Below, piece by piece: positions 31,720-44,686 of a stretch of DNA of 64,000 nt. The position numbers and the translations under genes were made by a program. This DNA comes from Apostichopus japonicus (Eukaryota > Echinodermata > Holothuroidea > Aspidochirotida > Stichopodidae). Each line of letters opens with the position of its first letter. Within the stretch, counting starts at the first letter, position 1. The stretch covers positions 7,064,501 to 7,128,500 of the forward strand of contig NC_092569.1 in NCBI RefSeq assembly GCF_037975245.1, given 5' to 3'. The notes beneath the pieces were generated by a model that ran no database searches, was not told the origin of the DNA, and saw nothing but the letters and a program-made list of their open reading frames with translations.

Positions 31720-34700
31720 TCAAGCCTCCTTATAAGTCATCCACTTTGGAGCTTCTTTTCGAACGGTACCGACTTCTTTAAGGTTCGTCTCCAAAGACCC
31801 CTGGAAAGAAACAAAATTACTGTCACTTTATTCTACCTTTCCAATAACCGTGCTGCAACATTGCCAGTGGTGTCAATCAAACTTAATTTTGGCATAAGTA
31901 GTATGAAGTAATGCTCACAGCAAGACCATACAGCGTCATTCCATTAGACTTACAATAACAATTAGCTCTCATATTTGTTAATATAAAATATACCTTGTGT
32001 AACTTACCTTAATAGCACCGCCTACATTGCTGAGATCCAATAAGAACGTATCATGGCCAAACAACGAGTCCAATTCATAGTATGTCACTTTATCATTGCC
32101 TAAGAAAAGCCAAAATAAACATTCATTAATAAAGTTATTTCCATGTAGGCTCTTGTGGAGTTAAAAAGGCCAGGAAGGATTAAGTCCTTAATATAGTTCT
32201 AGTGCTATTTCTGGACTGCAGTTAAACAAAGAATCAGCCAAGTATTGACATTTGTTAACCACCATCATATGCAGCATGGTACATCATATGCAGCACAGTA
32301 CATCATATGCAGCACAGTACATCATATGCAGCACGGTACATCATATGCAGCACGGTACATCATATGCTGCACGGTACATCATATGCAGGGCGGTACATCA
32401 TATGCAGCACGGTACATCATATGCAGCATGGTACATCATATGCAGCACAGTACATCATATGCTGCACGGTACATCATATGCAGCGCGGTACATCATATGC
32501 AGCACGGTACATCATATGCAGCACGGTACATCATATGCAGCACGGTACATCATATGCAGCGCGGTACATCATATGCAGCATAGTACATCATATGCAGCAC
32601 GGTACATCATATGCAGCGCGGTACATCATATGCAGCACAGTACATCATATGCAGCACGGTACATCATATGCAGCGCGGTACATCATATGCAGCACAGTAC
32701 ATCATATGCTGCACGGTACATCATATGCAGCACGGTACATCATATGCAGCACGGTACATCATATGCAGCGCGGTACATCATATGCAGCACAGTACATCAT
32801 ATGCTGCACAGTACATCATATGCTGCACGGTACATCATATGCTGCACAGTACATCATATGCAGCACGGTACATCATATGTGACCTTTGGCCACCACCAAA
32901 CAAACATGGTTCTTGCACATATAAATGAGATATAAAATGAAATGATTTTAACCAAACTCAGTGCATTGTTTAATGGTTTGTGTTTATTAGCCAAAACTCC
33001 AAACACATACACACATACATAAATACACATCTTCATAAAGACAAAACATACAAATGTAAATACTATGTAAAAATAGAGTTGTTTTATTAGCCTTCTGCAA
33101 AGAATCAAGAAGATAACAATGAACAAAAACTGATAAGGAAAGAGCTGCAGATAGTCATTGGTAAGCAAGGCTGCCAGCAAGATAAATATGTACTACAAAT
33201 AGAACAAGTCAATCACCTGTCTTTCTGAGGACTTCTACCACCTCTTTCTGTTGCCAGCTTGGTATGAGCATATCTGTCTGTACCCCAAGTACCAATACTG
33301 GACACTGTATTCTTTTCACACTCTCCTCCAGAGAAGCGAATCCTTCTCCCATGTCAAAGAGGTCCATTGCCTGGGGAGGCAGCAACAAAGGAGATTCAGT
33401 GAAAGAGAGATAAAACAGTCAAACGGCAGTCAACATAATGGAGCAGAAATGCTTTTAATTGCTTCTTGATTAAATATTGCATTTACTGGGGTGTGGACAT
33501 GAGTCCAGTGCTTTGTCATATACTTAAGTACCTGTAGTCCTTACATGTAAATTATATGGTATGTGTATCTTCAGTTACAGGGATCAGACTCTTTGGCTTC
33601 TCGTAATTTCACGGATCTCCACTTAATGATACACAACTCCATTGTAGTACACTACGTTGAAGTTAAGTTACATGCTGACATTTGTACCTAATTGCTTTGG
33701 GTGTTGTAACATCCTAGTTCATCGGAAATCAACACAGGTATATATGGAGACAGCTATCACAATCGGTAAACCTTTACAGATCTGTGAAGCACCACAAACT
33801 TCAACACATAGATATAATATATATTCACTACAATTTAATCCTGATCCTCTGCTCAAAAGACTTCCAAATATTTCAGTGGAGCTAACTTCTTCCTGTTAAT
33901 ATGTACATCTTATGTTCATTAACATGATGGAATCATACCTTGGAAATGTACAGTAGAGTGTTAGGATCAAATTTGGTTGAGAAACTCTCTCCCTGGTACT
34001 CAATATAGCTCTCAATCATGAAATAAGGGCACAAAGATGGCTGCTCATCTTCATTGATAACTTTTCGACCAAATCTTTCATGCCATTCCGGACCACTTCT
34101 ATAGGTAATTGTTGCTAGCTCTCTAGAAATTAAATATTCAAACTGACATGAGAGATGAATTTAAGCACATACTGAACAAAAAATACTTCCAGAAAGTTTC
34201 TGTTTTAACATTAATTCAAATGAACATTCGTTATGCCAACTGATAACCTCTTAAACTCTCTACATCAACATATTTTACCAATTCAACATAGTCTGTACAA
34301 CCCCATGTTATATTACTACCCATCAGTTCAATAGATTCCTTGACCATTAAACTCTTGACCAGCTTTCATCTTTGCAGGACCTGTATCAGCTGGGCACTCT
34401 AATACTGCCTATCAGCTTTGGTGTTTGAAGACCCAGGTCATTTACTAAAGTGTGCTTTACTCTACTGACCCTGTCATGTGGAGAGTTTCTGTCTAAAACA
34501 TTTGATATTTACTATACATACGTTATTTGGACAAGTCTTTTCATTTGAAGGAACCTCTGTTCTATATAACTTGCACTCAGAAACTCAGAAATCAAACTTC
34601 TGATATAACAATCTCTATGATTAATAGTGTCTTCTTCTCTTCATCAGTTTGGACTGATGCATCCATGACTAGTCATGCTCACCTTGCTAATTTCATTCCC

Positions 34701-37700
34701 ATTCTGGGATAAGACTTGCCATAGTAGTGTCCCCGGTTCCAGTTGGGATCCATCATGATAGCCCTTCTCTGCAGGTACCTCAGTCCTATACTAGTAGGAT
34801 ATGTAGATAGACACGCTGATATCGATATAACTCTGTCAAAACAGAAATAAATTAGGCACCATCACTTAAAGCAGGACTGGTATAGTATATAGAATAAAAC
34901 ATTGTTGACAGTCACTTTCTACATACTCAACAACTCCTGTCCAGGATCCTGACCAATATCCTACAACTATTGTGTTTATTCATTCCTAACAGCTTGACCA
35001 CTATGACAAAAGCATGCCTTCTATACTTGTAATGTATGTTTCAATCATCCTTAACTATAACAAACCAAGGACTTCAAAGCTACTAACTTTTAAAGGGAGT
35101 TTATTGTTATCTATTGTTTCTTTGCTGATGTATTTCATTTTAGAATGCAACCAAACTCAACTGAAGACTTTTATCCTGTCAGTAAAATGAACCAAATTAC
35201 TTAAGCAGCCCTCAACAACAAAACAGATACAATAAACATGAAATATGTTTACAATAAATATGTAATATGTTGTGCATCTTAAGGTCGAACACATCAAAGG
35301 ACATGGACTGTTGATAATCTCCCTGTAGTCTGTTGTATATTATTCTTGTTTTTAATTTCCACATAAAGGACCTTGCTGATTGAATTACTGTCAATGTAAA
35401 GTGGATGTGATGTTTATTTGTTTATTTATGCTTCCTCTTGATTTCCATCCCCCAATACATATGGCCCCAACCATCATGTAAACCAACCATCATGTAAACC
35501 AACCATCATGTAAACCAACCATCATGTAAACCAACCATCATGTAAACCAACTGATGCATGTAAACCAACTGATGCATGTAAACCAACCATCATGTAAACC
35601 AACCATCATGTAAACCAACCATCATGTAAACCAACCATCATGTAAACCAACCATCATGTAAACCAACCATCATTTAAACCAACCACCATGTAAACCAACC
35701 ATCATGTAAACCAACCATTATGTAAGCCAACCATCATGTAAACCAACCATCATGTAAACCAACCATCATGTAAACCAACCATCATGTAAGCCAACCATCA
35801 TGTAGTACAATCTACAGAACAGACCTGCGAATTTGAGCACAATGCAATGTTTTAGTCACCTTTTGACTCGATCCGGATATAACGCTCCTGCAGATAATGA
35901 ACACATTCCACCTAGAGATGAACCAACTGATGCATGAATCTGCCAGCCAAACAGAGAAAATTAGTGATTGCTACTATTATTGTTACTACCTCCAGCAGCC
36001 TTCAAAGTGTGTGATGCAATAGCAGTAGGAATATGAGATACTATACAACATACATAGTCACTTCCTATTGTTATCAGTACAGTGTTTGTCCTGACACAAT
36101 ACATTGTTTGAAGTAGCTGATAACTACTTTTATTGCTTTGACTGCACACTGCAGTGGCTGATAGCAGCATGCACTGATACGTGACACACATGAGAATGGA
36201 AGGAGATGTCCTTCATGGCTTGACCTTTTTTCAAGCAGATTTGGCAACTTTATATGACTAGGCTCATCCAAACAGTATACATAATCAGGATTTCTGTAGA
36301 TAGGAGAGCTGGGGTGGTGGGGCTGGTGGGTGTGGTGGGGCTGGTGGGGTGGCTGGGCTGATGGTAAACCTTTACATATTAACAATAGCAGCAACTTGTT
36401 ACTGCCAGATCTATCATGTAACTATTACACAATCATCAAACTGTACCATCCTCCCCCCACCCCCCCCCCCTCCGCCAAATCTCAATTCCTACATGTGTGG
36501 CTGCAATGAGTTGAAATAAGGAAAAAACAATAGCCTGACCCACAACAAATCTATATTTATATCTTCAGCAAGAAGAAAAAGGCCAGACTCATAGAACTGC
36601 ATTATATAAAATAACCAAAATAATTACAATATCAAAATCTGACTCTTACCTGGCCAATACCGAGCTTATCCAGGAGTTTAAACTGAGCGTTGACAATATC
36701 ATCAACTGTAACCATTGGGAATGTAGTTCCATAAGGCTGGTTTGTCACTGGATTGATAGATGAAGGTCCACTGTAACAAAACAACAGCTTTCTATTATTA
36801 CCTTGAAGTGAAGTTTACCATCTTAGTTTGAATGAAACCTAGTATGAGGCAGCAGAGGAATTATCTTCTAGTAGTTCAACGACCATTTAATATTAATTCT
36901 CAATTTATCAGAAATTCTCGCTTATGACTCCTGAACTGGATGGCGAATACATAACTGCAATCTTTGATTTGGTAAGAAGTTTTCGATTTTTTTTTATTTC
37001 CAGCAGAGAAGAATGCAATTTGGAAGTTGTCATAACAATCTAAATGATGTCTCTGTTAAACGTCTAGATATAAATACTGCATACTTGGTTCATCAATGTG
37101 TTAGTAGTCTCTATCAAATACATAAATTGAGTTTATTTACGTGGTGCCATAGCATCCTCCAAGTATGTTACAGCAGATGACAAAGAATTTATCAGTATCG
37201 ATTGCAGAACCTGGCCCAATAAACTTCTCCCACCAACCAGGAGCAGGATTATCCTGAAAGAGAAGAGAGAACATATGAGCTTGAGCTTCTATACCTTTAT
37301 AAAAAAGAATAATCTCCCTCCACTGATAATATTAATGGGAATACTGATGATAAAATTATTAATATTGGGCTTCAACATCACAATCCTCTCCATCAAATAA
37401 GTTACTGCTTTGCTTTAGTTTAAAACAAATGGTTGGGCTTCATACTTCTGAATTGTATACATGCAATTAACAAGCCTTATCAATCAATTTAATTAAATGG
37501 ATAGCCCAGAAACAAATTGACACATTGAAATATAACAGATGCTATGCATGCTGGTGACTTTGAATGCAATTCCTTCTTGAGATACTGACAGTTTGCACCA
37601 TAAGTGAACAAAAGTGAACAGGTGTGATGTCATAATTGATCACTGGTAGCAAATGATTTGTTTTCACTTTTGCTTAAATTACCAGTTTACCACACATGTC

Positions 37701-40401
37701 AACTTCAAATGTTGTTATCTCAAAACACGATACTAGGATTGAATATCATGTTCCTCTTTCATGTAATCAATAACAACTTTTCACCAATGTCCACAGAACA
37801 TTGGTTAATAAGACTGTATCTTTCCTAAATGAAACACAGTTACATCTGTGGTAGAAGGGTCACTGTCAAACCTAATCATTTGCAACATTCCAACCTGTGG
37901 CCAACTGACCTCTGGTAGCATCAAAAAACAAAACAGGGTAGACCAAAAGCTTGACAAACTGACATCATTGTGAACATAAATATGTCTTTCCTTTGGTAAC
38001 TATCTGCTAATTGAGATAATATGGCACAAACCTTGTGGCTCTTAGCATGAGAGCTAGGCGACAGTCCAGTATGAATGACAACAACGTTACTTTTATTTTC
38101 ATTTAGCTCTCCCCATGTCTCATAGGCAATATCAACTTGAGGCAAAACACCGTTGTTCAATTTCATGTGAAATGGTTCTTCAAGTTTGCAGATCTGGTAA
38201 CCTGAGAGCACATTTTCATACGTTGGCTCTGGACCAGATGATGGGCTATATTAAAAGAAATGAAAACATTATTCCACATTCAACTTAACATATGAACTCA
38301 TGCAATTAAGGTTAGATTCATGATTCACAGCTATAAGGCTGGAGGTAATAGTATTTACAGGTGGTGTTCCCTGATCTCAAACATCACAGCTATAAGGCTG
38401 GAGGTAATAGTATTTACAGGTGGTGTTCCCTGATCTCAAACATCATAACTATAAGGCTGGAGGTAATATATTTACAGGTGGTGTGTTTCCTGATTTCAAA
38501 CATCATAACTATAAGGCTGGAGGTAATATATTTACAGGTGGTGTGTTTCCTGATTTCAAACATTATAACTATAAGGCTGGAGGTAATATATTTACAGGTG
38601 GTGTTCCCTGATCTCAAACATCATAACTATAAGGCTGGAGGTAATATATTTACAGGTGGTGTGTTTCTTGATTTCAAACATCATAACTATAAGGCTGGAG
38701 GTAATATATTTACAGGTGGTGTGTTTCGGGATTTCAAACATTATAACTATAAGGCTGGAGGTAATATATTTACAGGTGGTGTTCCCTGATCTCAAACATC
38801 ATAACTATAAGGCTGGAGGTAATTGTATTAACAGGTGGTATTGCATGACTTTATAGACGTTTGATGATCAACAGGTTTCACAGATTTTAAAGTGCTTCCA
38901 ATGAAATAGTTATTAAGGTATTGATAAAATGAAGTAGTGACATTAATTAAATATGTACAATTGTGTCTGTGAATGATTGCTATCTCGACGTTTCAAAAAT
39001 GGCACAAATGCATTAGTTCCTGCTCCAAATGTTCATACTTAACTTGTTTCATGTAATATACAAAATTATGTATCCATATCAGTTATGCCCAGTTTTCTAC
39101 ACAGTAATTATTCTCAAAGATGAAAATATATTTCTACAATTGATGTTCTTAAGGGTTAGAAATGTAAACTTGCCTCAGGTAAACATAAAGACAAACAGAT
39201 CGCTATGACATCACCGGTATTGCAAAGGAAACAGGCTCTCAACTTTTCTTAAAGGATTCAATGTCAATAGTTGGCAATGACAAAGCAAAAATTTGTCTTT
39301 TCTAAGTAACCTTACCATTACTGTAAGGAGTTGCTGTAAAGAGTTAATTTGTTTAAGCTAAAGATTAGACAGATAAAAGTTGTCGTTGGTGTTAATGCCA
39401 TAGATTATCTATCATGAGTACTACACAACATCGGCTGTCTGAAATCAGAATGAAGATACTGTACATTGCCTAGTGTGCATCATATATATACATGTACACA
39501 GTACAATACAACCTGGTACACTTGTTAATTTTCTCAGAGCTATGTACGTGCATCCAGACTTCAAGTGGAGGATATCTATAGTAGTCATCTGAAGTAACAG
39601 GTTCAGACAGGACAGATTACCAAACCTACCTGACTTCCAACCCTATGGGTTGTTTTTTCAAGGGTTCATTTAATTTTAAGATTTCTAAGCATTTGGGAGC
39701 TTGTTAAAATGTTGACACAAGCTGTCACACTTGCACAGTTGGAGTTGGATTTTTAAAATTTCGACACTAGGGTAGGAAAGACAGCCCCCGCTTCCCATCC
39801 ACCACCATCCTGCAGTTACTGATCTTATGTACAATAATAGTAGTAAGTATACTTAAAAAGAATGGTATTATTTACAGGTATGTAAATGTACACTACTTCA
39901 TACTGTCATAACCGGGTACCTTTACAAACTTCTTGTACAAACTAATGTCATGCAAATCTTGGCCTTCTGGAAACCTACAATTACATTGCCTTCAAAATTA
40001 AATCTAATTTATTGTCGATGACCATGCATATACTATACTGTACACTCTGCACTTCATCACAATGATATAATTAAACAGCTAATATAAATCCATAGCAATC
40101 AATAAACAAACACATCACTTAACACTACATCATTATAATGAGTTTGCAAAAAAACATATGCTTACATTTTTGACAAGCAAGGAAAGTCTGTTTCCAGGCC
40201 TTTAAATTTGATCTCCTTATCCCAATCTGGCAACCTCAACTGGGGCAGTTCCTCTATTGACTCAGGTTTCTGGTTGGATGAATTTCCATTGTGGAAATGC
40301 TTTGTACTTATGACACTCCTTGACTGTAAGACTAGTCTTTTTAACTCATACTGTGACCTCAGCCAGCAGTAAGATTGGTGAAACAACTTGGATGACTTCA
40401 T
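31720..40401 (-). CDS. MetX-family serine/homoserine O-acyltransferase, mitochondrial-like (complete, 10 coding exons)
   Basis: Ten coding exons on the minus strand, in gene order: 40401-40166, 38245-38032, 37253-37141, 36770-36650, 35939-35860, 34832-34683, 34122-33939, 33370-33217, 32099-32008 and 31800-31720. They give 474 residues with all phases matching. Alpha/beta-hydrolase fold acyltransferase: [10 protein letters not shown] at 137-146, [14 protein letters not shown] at about 152, nucleophile elbow GSSLG with Ser236, Asp399 in GVQTDMLIP and His433 in FGHDTF form the expected triad. The first about 40 residues are rich in Lys/Arg/Ser with no acidic residue before Glu19, suggesting a mitochondrial presequence. 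The family transfers an acyl group from acyl-CoA to the hydroxyl of homoserine or serine, before methionine or cysteine synthesis. Motifs look closest to the fungal mitochondrial serine type. The actual substrate is not provable here. Confidence 0.93.
32263..32879. repeat. 19-bp minisatellite in the last-but-one intron of the MetX-like gene
   Basis: About 32 units of ACATCATATGCAGCACGGT with point variants (CAG/CTG, CACGG/CACAG/CGCGG). The palindrome CATATG is kept in every unit. It creates several overlapping stop-free frames that are not genes. Confidence 0.93.
35467..35808. repeat. 16-bp minisatellite beside the MetX nucleophile exon
   Basis: About twenty units of AAACCAACCATCATGT, plus two variant units reading AACCAACTGATGCATGTAA (about 35548-35582). 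It ends some 50 bases from coding exon 35860-35939, which itself contains AACCAACTGATGCATG. Confidence 0.9.
37577..37735. repeat. Dispersed inverted-repeat family, copy in MetX-like intron
   Basis: TTGAGATAC near 37577 and GTTATCTCAAAAC near 37729 form inverted ends. Their complement (TTTTGAGATAACAACATTTG) recurs at about 60620 with shared internal words such as ACAGGTGT-ATGTCAT. Interpreted as two copies of a small palindromic element. Confidence 0.45.
38333..38835. repeat. Eight-copy tandem repeat, about 60 bp
   Basis: Units contain ATAAGGCTGGAGGTAATA and TTTACAGGTGGTGT. It lies in the first intron of the MetX-like gene, about 90 bases from exon 38032-38245. The open frames on both strands come from the repeat. 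Confidence 0.9.
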
Positions 40402-40412
40402 CTTTCTGTTAT
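40402..40412 (-). promoter_or_regulatory. Possible 5' UTR splice acceptor just upstream of the MetX-like start codon
   Basis: The minus strand reads TGTTATAACAG then AAAG before the ATG at 40401. The pyrimidine tract is weak. It may be an acceptor for an upstream non-coding exon; otherwise the 5' UTR simply continues. No TATA box or CpG-rich promoter was recognised in the following kilobase. Confidence 0.25.
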
Positions 40413-41029
40413 AACATCAATAAGAACACTTCCTTACTTATTGGATACAATCAGAAGAAGAGCTCAGCTAGAAAGAAGAAACAATATAAATGCTGTACTA
40501 AATACCTTGAGTGGAATTAAATAAGCAGTACAACAATGACATGGCAGAAAATTAGTACACTCCCACAGTACACAGTCCTGGAATTGTAAAGTCATTCCTT
40601 AATCATGCACGTGGACCGTGATTGCTCAGCGGATTCAGTAAATAAACAAGGTTATTCCTACTGTATGTAAAGTGATGGATGTCAAACAAAATTATCTCTA
40701 TCTAATATTGGATAGTATGCTGTTAGCAGGACTTAAGTACAATATAAACATTGGTAATCAGATCAGGAATGAATTGTCATCTGATTGACAAGATGTTTCA
40801 GTGATTCCACATCTGTATCCATCAAATACATGATGCATGGATTATCCATGTACTACTCCAAGTAAAACACTGCATCCACAATAATCAATTATGTATTAAA
40901 CAGACAAGGTATTACCATACTGGATGTGTAGCATGCTCCCTCACCACCCCCCTCCCCCAAAAAAAATATATACATACATACACGCATACATACACACCCA
41001 TACACGCATACACACATTTATAACATAGA

Positions 41030-41380
41030 TTCAGTGCTCAATACATAGCAGTAGAGCAAACTGTAGATAATACCTACACAGTAACTTACAGGATGTTGTT
41101 ACTCGAGTTTCACGCCTGCAGTGTGGGGCGATCATCAGACAACTGAACGTAAACATCAAATGTTTATAATAATATATCTATCTATATATATATATATATA
41201 TATACTGTACATACCATAAAGTTCAGTAATAGCAGTATAGTGCTCAATACAACTGGTGCAGAGCAATATAGATTATATAGATAAACATGCTATTCCATCA
41301 CGTTGCAACTCAGAGTTACACGATGCACACATTGGGTTCTTTTCACTGCGGCGATCATCAGGCAACTGAATCTTGCAAGG
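41030..41380. repeat. Diverged tandem duplication around a TA/TC microsatellite
   Basis: AGTGCTCAATACA occurs at about 41032 and 41241, and GCGATCATCAG-CAACTGAA at about 41128 and 41353. This suggests two diverged copies of a segment of about 210 bases. (TA)n lies between them at 41172-41203, and CATA-rich microsatellite at 40970-41016 precedes them. Confidence 0.5.
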
Positions 41381-41800
41381 ACTACCATTTCCTTTGGGGG
41401 GTGGTCAGGGGTATTCTTTGAACTTGTTGATTGAGCTGTAGCTTTTGTCAGCTCTGCTTTTTAATATGAAGAACTTACAACTCAATCAACAAGCGTAGAA
41501 AATATGTGTCCAAATGTCGTCATGACAACTGTTCAAATAGAAGATGTGTGCATCGAGAAACTCTGAGTTGCACGCGATTGAATACGTGTTGATACATGTA
41601 TCTATCTATAAAAATAAAGATCAACACACCAAACACCCTGGACCATACATGTACATGTCACAGACCGAAGACCAAACTACTGTACTGTACTCGACCGCAG
41701 TGATTCTACTGGTGTGTGAATGCGTCTAAACTGGCTTTGTATAACTGTCAATTAGGGTGTATTACCCAAGTGTTATGATTGTACAGAGTGCACCTCTGCT

Positions 41801-41911
41801 GCTTTGAATCTGACAATTTACACAGAATTACCACTTTTTATAGGTAAATGCCATAAATAGAAATGCATGTGTAACAAGTTGAAATTCTGTGTAAATTGTC
41901 AGATTCAAAGC
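41801..41911. repeat. Perfect 29-bp inverted repeat with 53-base loop
   Basis: 41801-41829 is the exact reverse complement of 41883-41911 (arms start GCTTTGAATCTGACAATTTA). It could be a small palindromic transposon remnant or a hairpin-RNA source. No target duplication was seen at the arm edges. Confidence 0.85.
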
Positions 41912-43393
41912 ACCAGGGTTGTACACTGACTTTTACGGAAAACTTAGGTTATTTCACTCCCATACCTTAAAGGGTGTGAAGACTCGCGTAAAAAGAAATG
42001 TCTAATGCCGGTAATCTGACCTAGTTTCGAATGAGGTGTAACAGAAGTGTTAGACACCACCATCAATCCCAGAAAATACACACACAACTTGCTACCGTCG
42101 GTAATTAGACACTAGTGTACAGTCAGTACATACAGCTGCTGTCAATACCCACAGCACAGTGTACAAACGATACAGCGATGGACATCTCAGGTCCAGCTAA
42201 AGATAACAATTAAGGTATATCACGTTTCATTACTGTCTGCATTTTGTAGCGACAAGCAGAAAACTTCACTTGCAAGCAACGGAAGGTTAACTTTTTCAGA
42301 GCGCGTCACGCAGTTTGGGGCGAGTTTTCAATGCCTTTAAGGTGATCATATCTTTTCCAGGAAATCAGGTAGCATACTGTAATGTTGACTTCCCAGTCAT
42401 TTTTACATCAAGGGCAATTAGCACCTACACTGTACTTTTAAAGGAAGTCATTTTGAGGGTCACTCAATGTTTCAGTAGTCCTTTGTTTTCAAATCACAAC
42501 AGTTGTAGACAACTCATCCAAAAACAAGATATAAATCCAATGCCAAAACATTGACGTTCGCTGAAAGCTTAATTATTCATTACAAAGTTTAATGTGATGC
42601 TTTGCATTAAATTACAGCCTATAGTAGATATGGAGAAACGAAAAAACAAAAAGCTTTACTTCAACACACTAAGGTGTACCAACACACTTACTATGAGTTC
42701 ATCCAAGCTTTCGAAGTTATGATGGTGACAAAGAGTTCTGCCCTTACTTCTCTTGACCCATATGGTAAGTCAGAAATTAACCTAGTTTCCGCGCATCATG
42801 ATTCTAGGAGAGATCTTCGAAGTGGTCCTTCGCTTCGTTGACTTTCTCACTGTTATACAAACGCACCCACAGAAATTTTTGTTATGACCACTGAAGTAGA
42901 ATAACGTTCAGTCGTTTCATGGAATCAGGTATGGAACGCGAAAAGGGACACCGTCAACAACGTCCTGATTTGTAGCATATTACGCAATGTAAAATATACA
43001 GACAGAAGAACCTGACAGCATCTAAAGAACATGCTGCTTTTCTCGACATGGTGAGTCGAGCAGGGAAGATTCCCTCATAATTCAGAGCTATACTTACTAA
43101 CTCGTACGTACTGACCTTTGTTTAACGGGTTATCTGATGCCTATTTGTGATTGCTTTTGTAGGCTAACTATTTAATGTCATCATTTATAATGCATAACGT
43201 TTACACCTAGCCTACAGCTTTTGGTTGTCCCGGGATCCGTGGTCAAGTTATTTGGCATGTAAGTGTTATAGGCTATACATTATTAGGTAAATGTTAAACT
43301 ATCCTACGATTGTATGCGAAATAAAAGCCGAAATTTTATCCGAATGGTTTAATTATTAGTGGTAACTATGGAATACAGGGCCACTTCGGAGAT

Positions 43394-44686
43394 GGATGCC
43401 GGACAACTACCCCCCGAACAAATACACCCCGGACATATCCCCCCGGACTCATACCCCCGGGACAAGTACCCCCCTGACAATCACCCCCCGGATAAAACCC
43501 CCCGAGGGTGAATACCTCCGAGGACAACTATCCCGGACAACTACCCCCGGACAGACACCCCCGAGGACAAATACCCCCGAGGATAAGTACCCCCAGATAA
43601 TTACGGTACCCCCCGGACAAGTACCCCCGAGGACAGTTACCCCTAAGGACAATAACCCCCTCCGGGAAAAACTCTACCCACGCAAATACACCGGCACAGA
43701 TACCTCACCTAGGTTTCTACCCGAACTAAACCAGAATACTTCCAAGCCCCCCCCCCCACACCCCGCCCTCCGAGCCCGTGAACCAAGCGGACCTTTAGCT
43801 GGTGAACCCCGTAGTACGAAAGCCCATAAGGGCCATGAAAGAAAAGTTTGTTAACCTGGTATATCAGATTATTTTTCTGATATAACCAAATTTAATAGTG
43901 CCATAATTATATAGCGCTTTACTAAAACTAACGTAACATAATATAACAAATCATCAAGTAAAAGTACTCAGAAGAAAACTTAAAAATGGTAAGTCGCAAT
44001 AAGCCGGAATTGCTCGGAGATTAATAACACAGAATAGTGTTACTATAACTAATAGTAAATTAATAGTTACTACCATCAGTGACCAATACCCACCCCCCCC
44101 CCTCGTGCTTCTTCAACCGCCGTCCCCACATATCTTGCCCCGGGCCTTGGTCCATTGTCAAACACTATCCAGGAGTTTTGGGGGCTTATATATGAAAAGC
44201 TCGAATCTTTTTAAAAAGTCGGGAGGAGGTTAAAAGTGCCAGGGCACACGACGACCCTAGGGGTGCCAGTTTAACCGGCACACTGACCCAATTGTGAATA
44301 TCCTTTCGCAGTTGCCCGAGGGACCAGGGTATATGTTGAGGCCCGCGGGAAAGTAAACTCGAAAAAAGACCTGCGTATCCGTCGCTGTATCCGTCCCATA
44401 TAGTTAACGGCATATGTCCAGGGGGATATTCGTCCGGGGGTACTTATCCGGTGGGTAATTGTCTAGGGGGTATTCTTCCGAGGAGGTAGTTGTCCGGGTG
44501 GGTAGTTGTCCATGCGTTTTTATCCTCGGGGGTAATTGTCCGGGGGTATCTGTCCGGGTGGTAGTTGTCCTGGGGGGCATTGTCCGGTGGTATTTGTCCG
44601 GGGGGTAATTGTCCGGTGGGTAATCGTCCGGGGGGTTATTGACTGGGGGTAATCGTTTTTGTCTGTGGGGTATTTGTCCGGTCACG
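43394..44686. mobile_element. Foldback-like element with repeat-built inverted termini
   Basis: The left 290 bases are degenerate about 15-bp repeats of the type CCCCCGGACAANTACC. The right 270 bases (44418-44686) are the same type in reverse complement (GGGGGTAATTGTCCGG). The arms therefore form a long imperfect inverted repeat around a roughly 730-base centre. The direct repeat TCGGAGAT flanks the element at 43386-43393 and 44687-44694 and fits an 8-bp target duplication. Inverted termini made of short tandem repeats are the hallmark of foldback elements. No transposase frame is present. Proline-rich frames on both strands are repeat artefacts. Confidence 0.6.

Noticed and set aside
32263-32879. 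CRISPR-like regular array
   Set aside because: The units are contiguous 19-mers with no unique spacers, and the genome is eukaryotic. The same applies to the 54.3-kb and 20.2-kb arrays.
32245-32935. Open frames of 112 to 227 codons
   Set aside because: Explained by the 19-bp array inside a MetX-like intron.
38361-38856. Frames on both strands with repeated YKAGGN-type peptides
   Set aside because: Caused by the 60-bp tandem repeat in the first MetX-like intron.
43895-43930. AGCGCTTTAC-type word on the plus strand, suggesting a SINE/LINE tail on the minus strand
   Set aside because: Only the short stem-like word matches. It lies inside the foldback-like element and has no clear body or repeat end.
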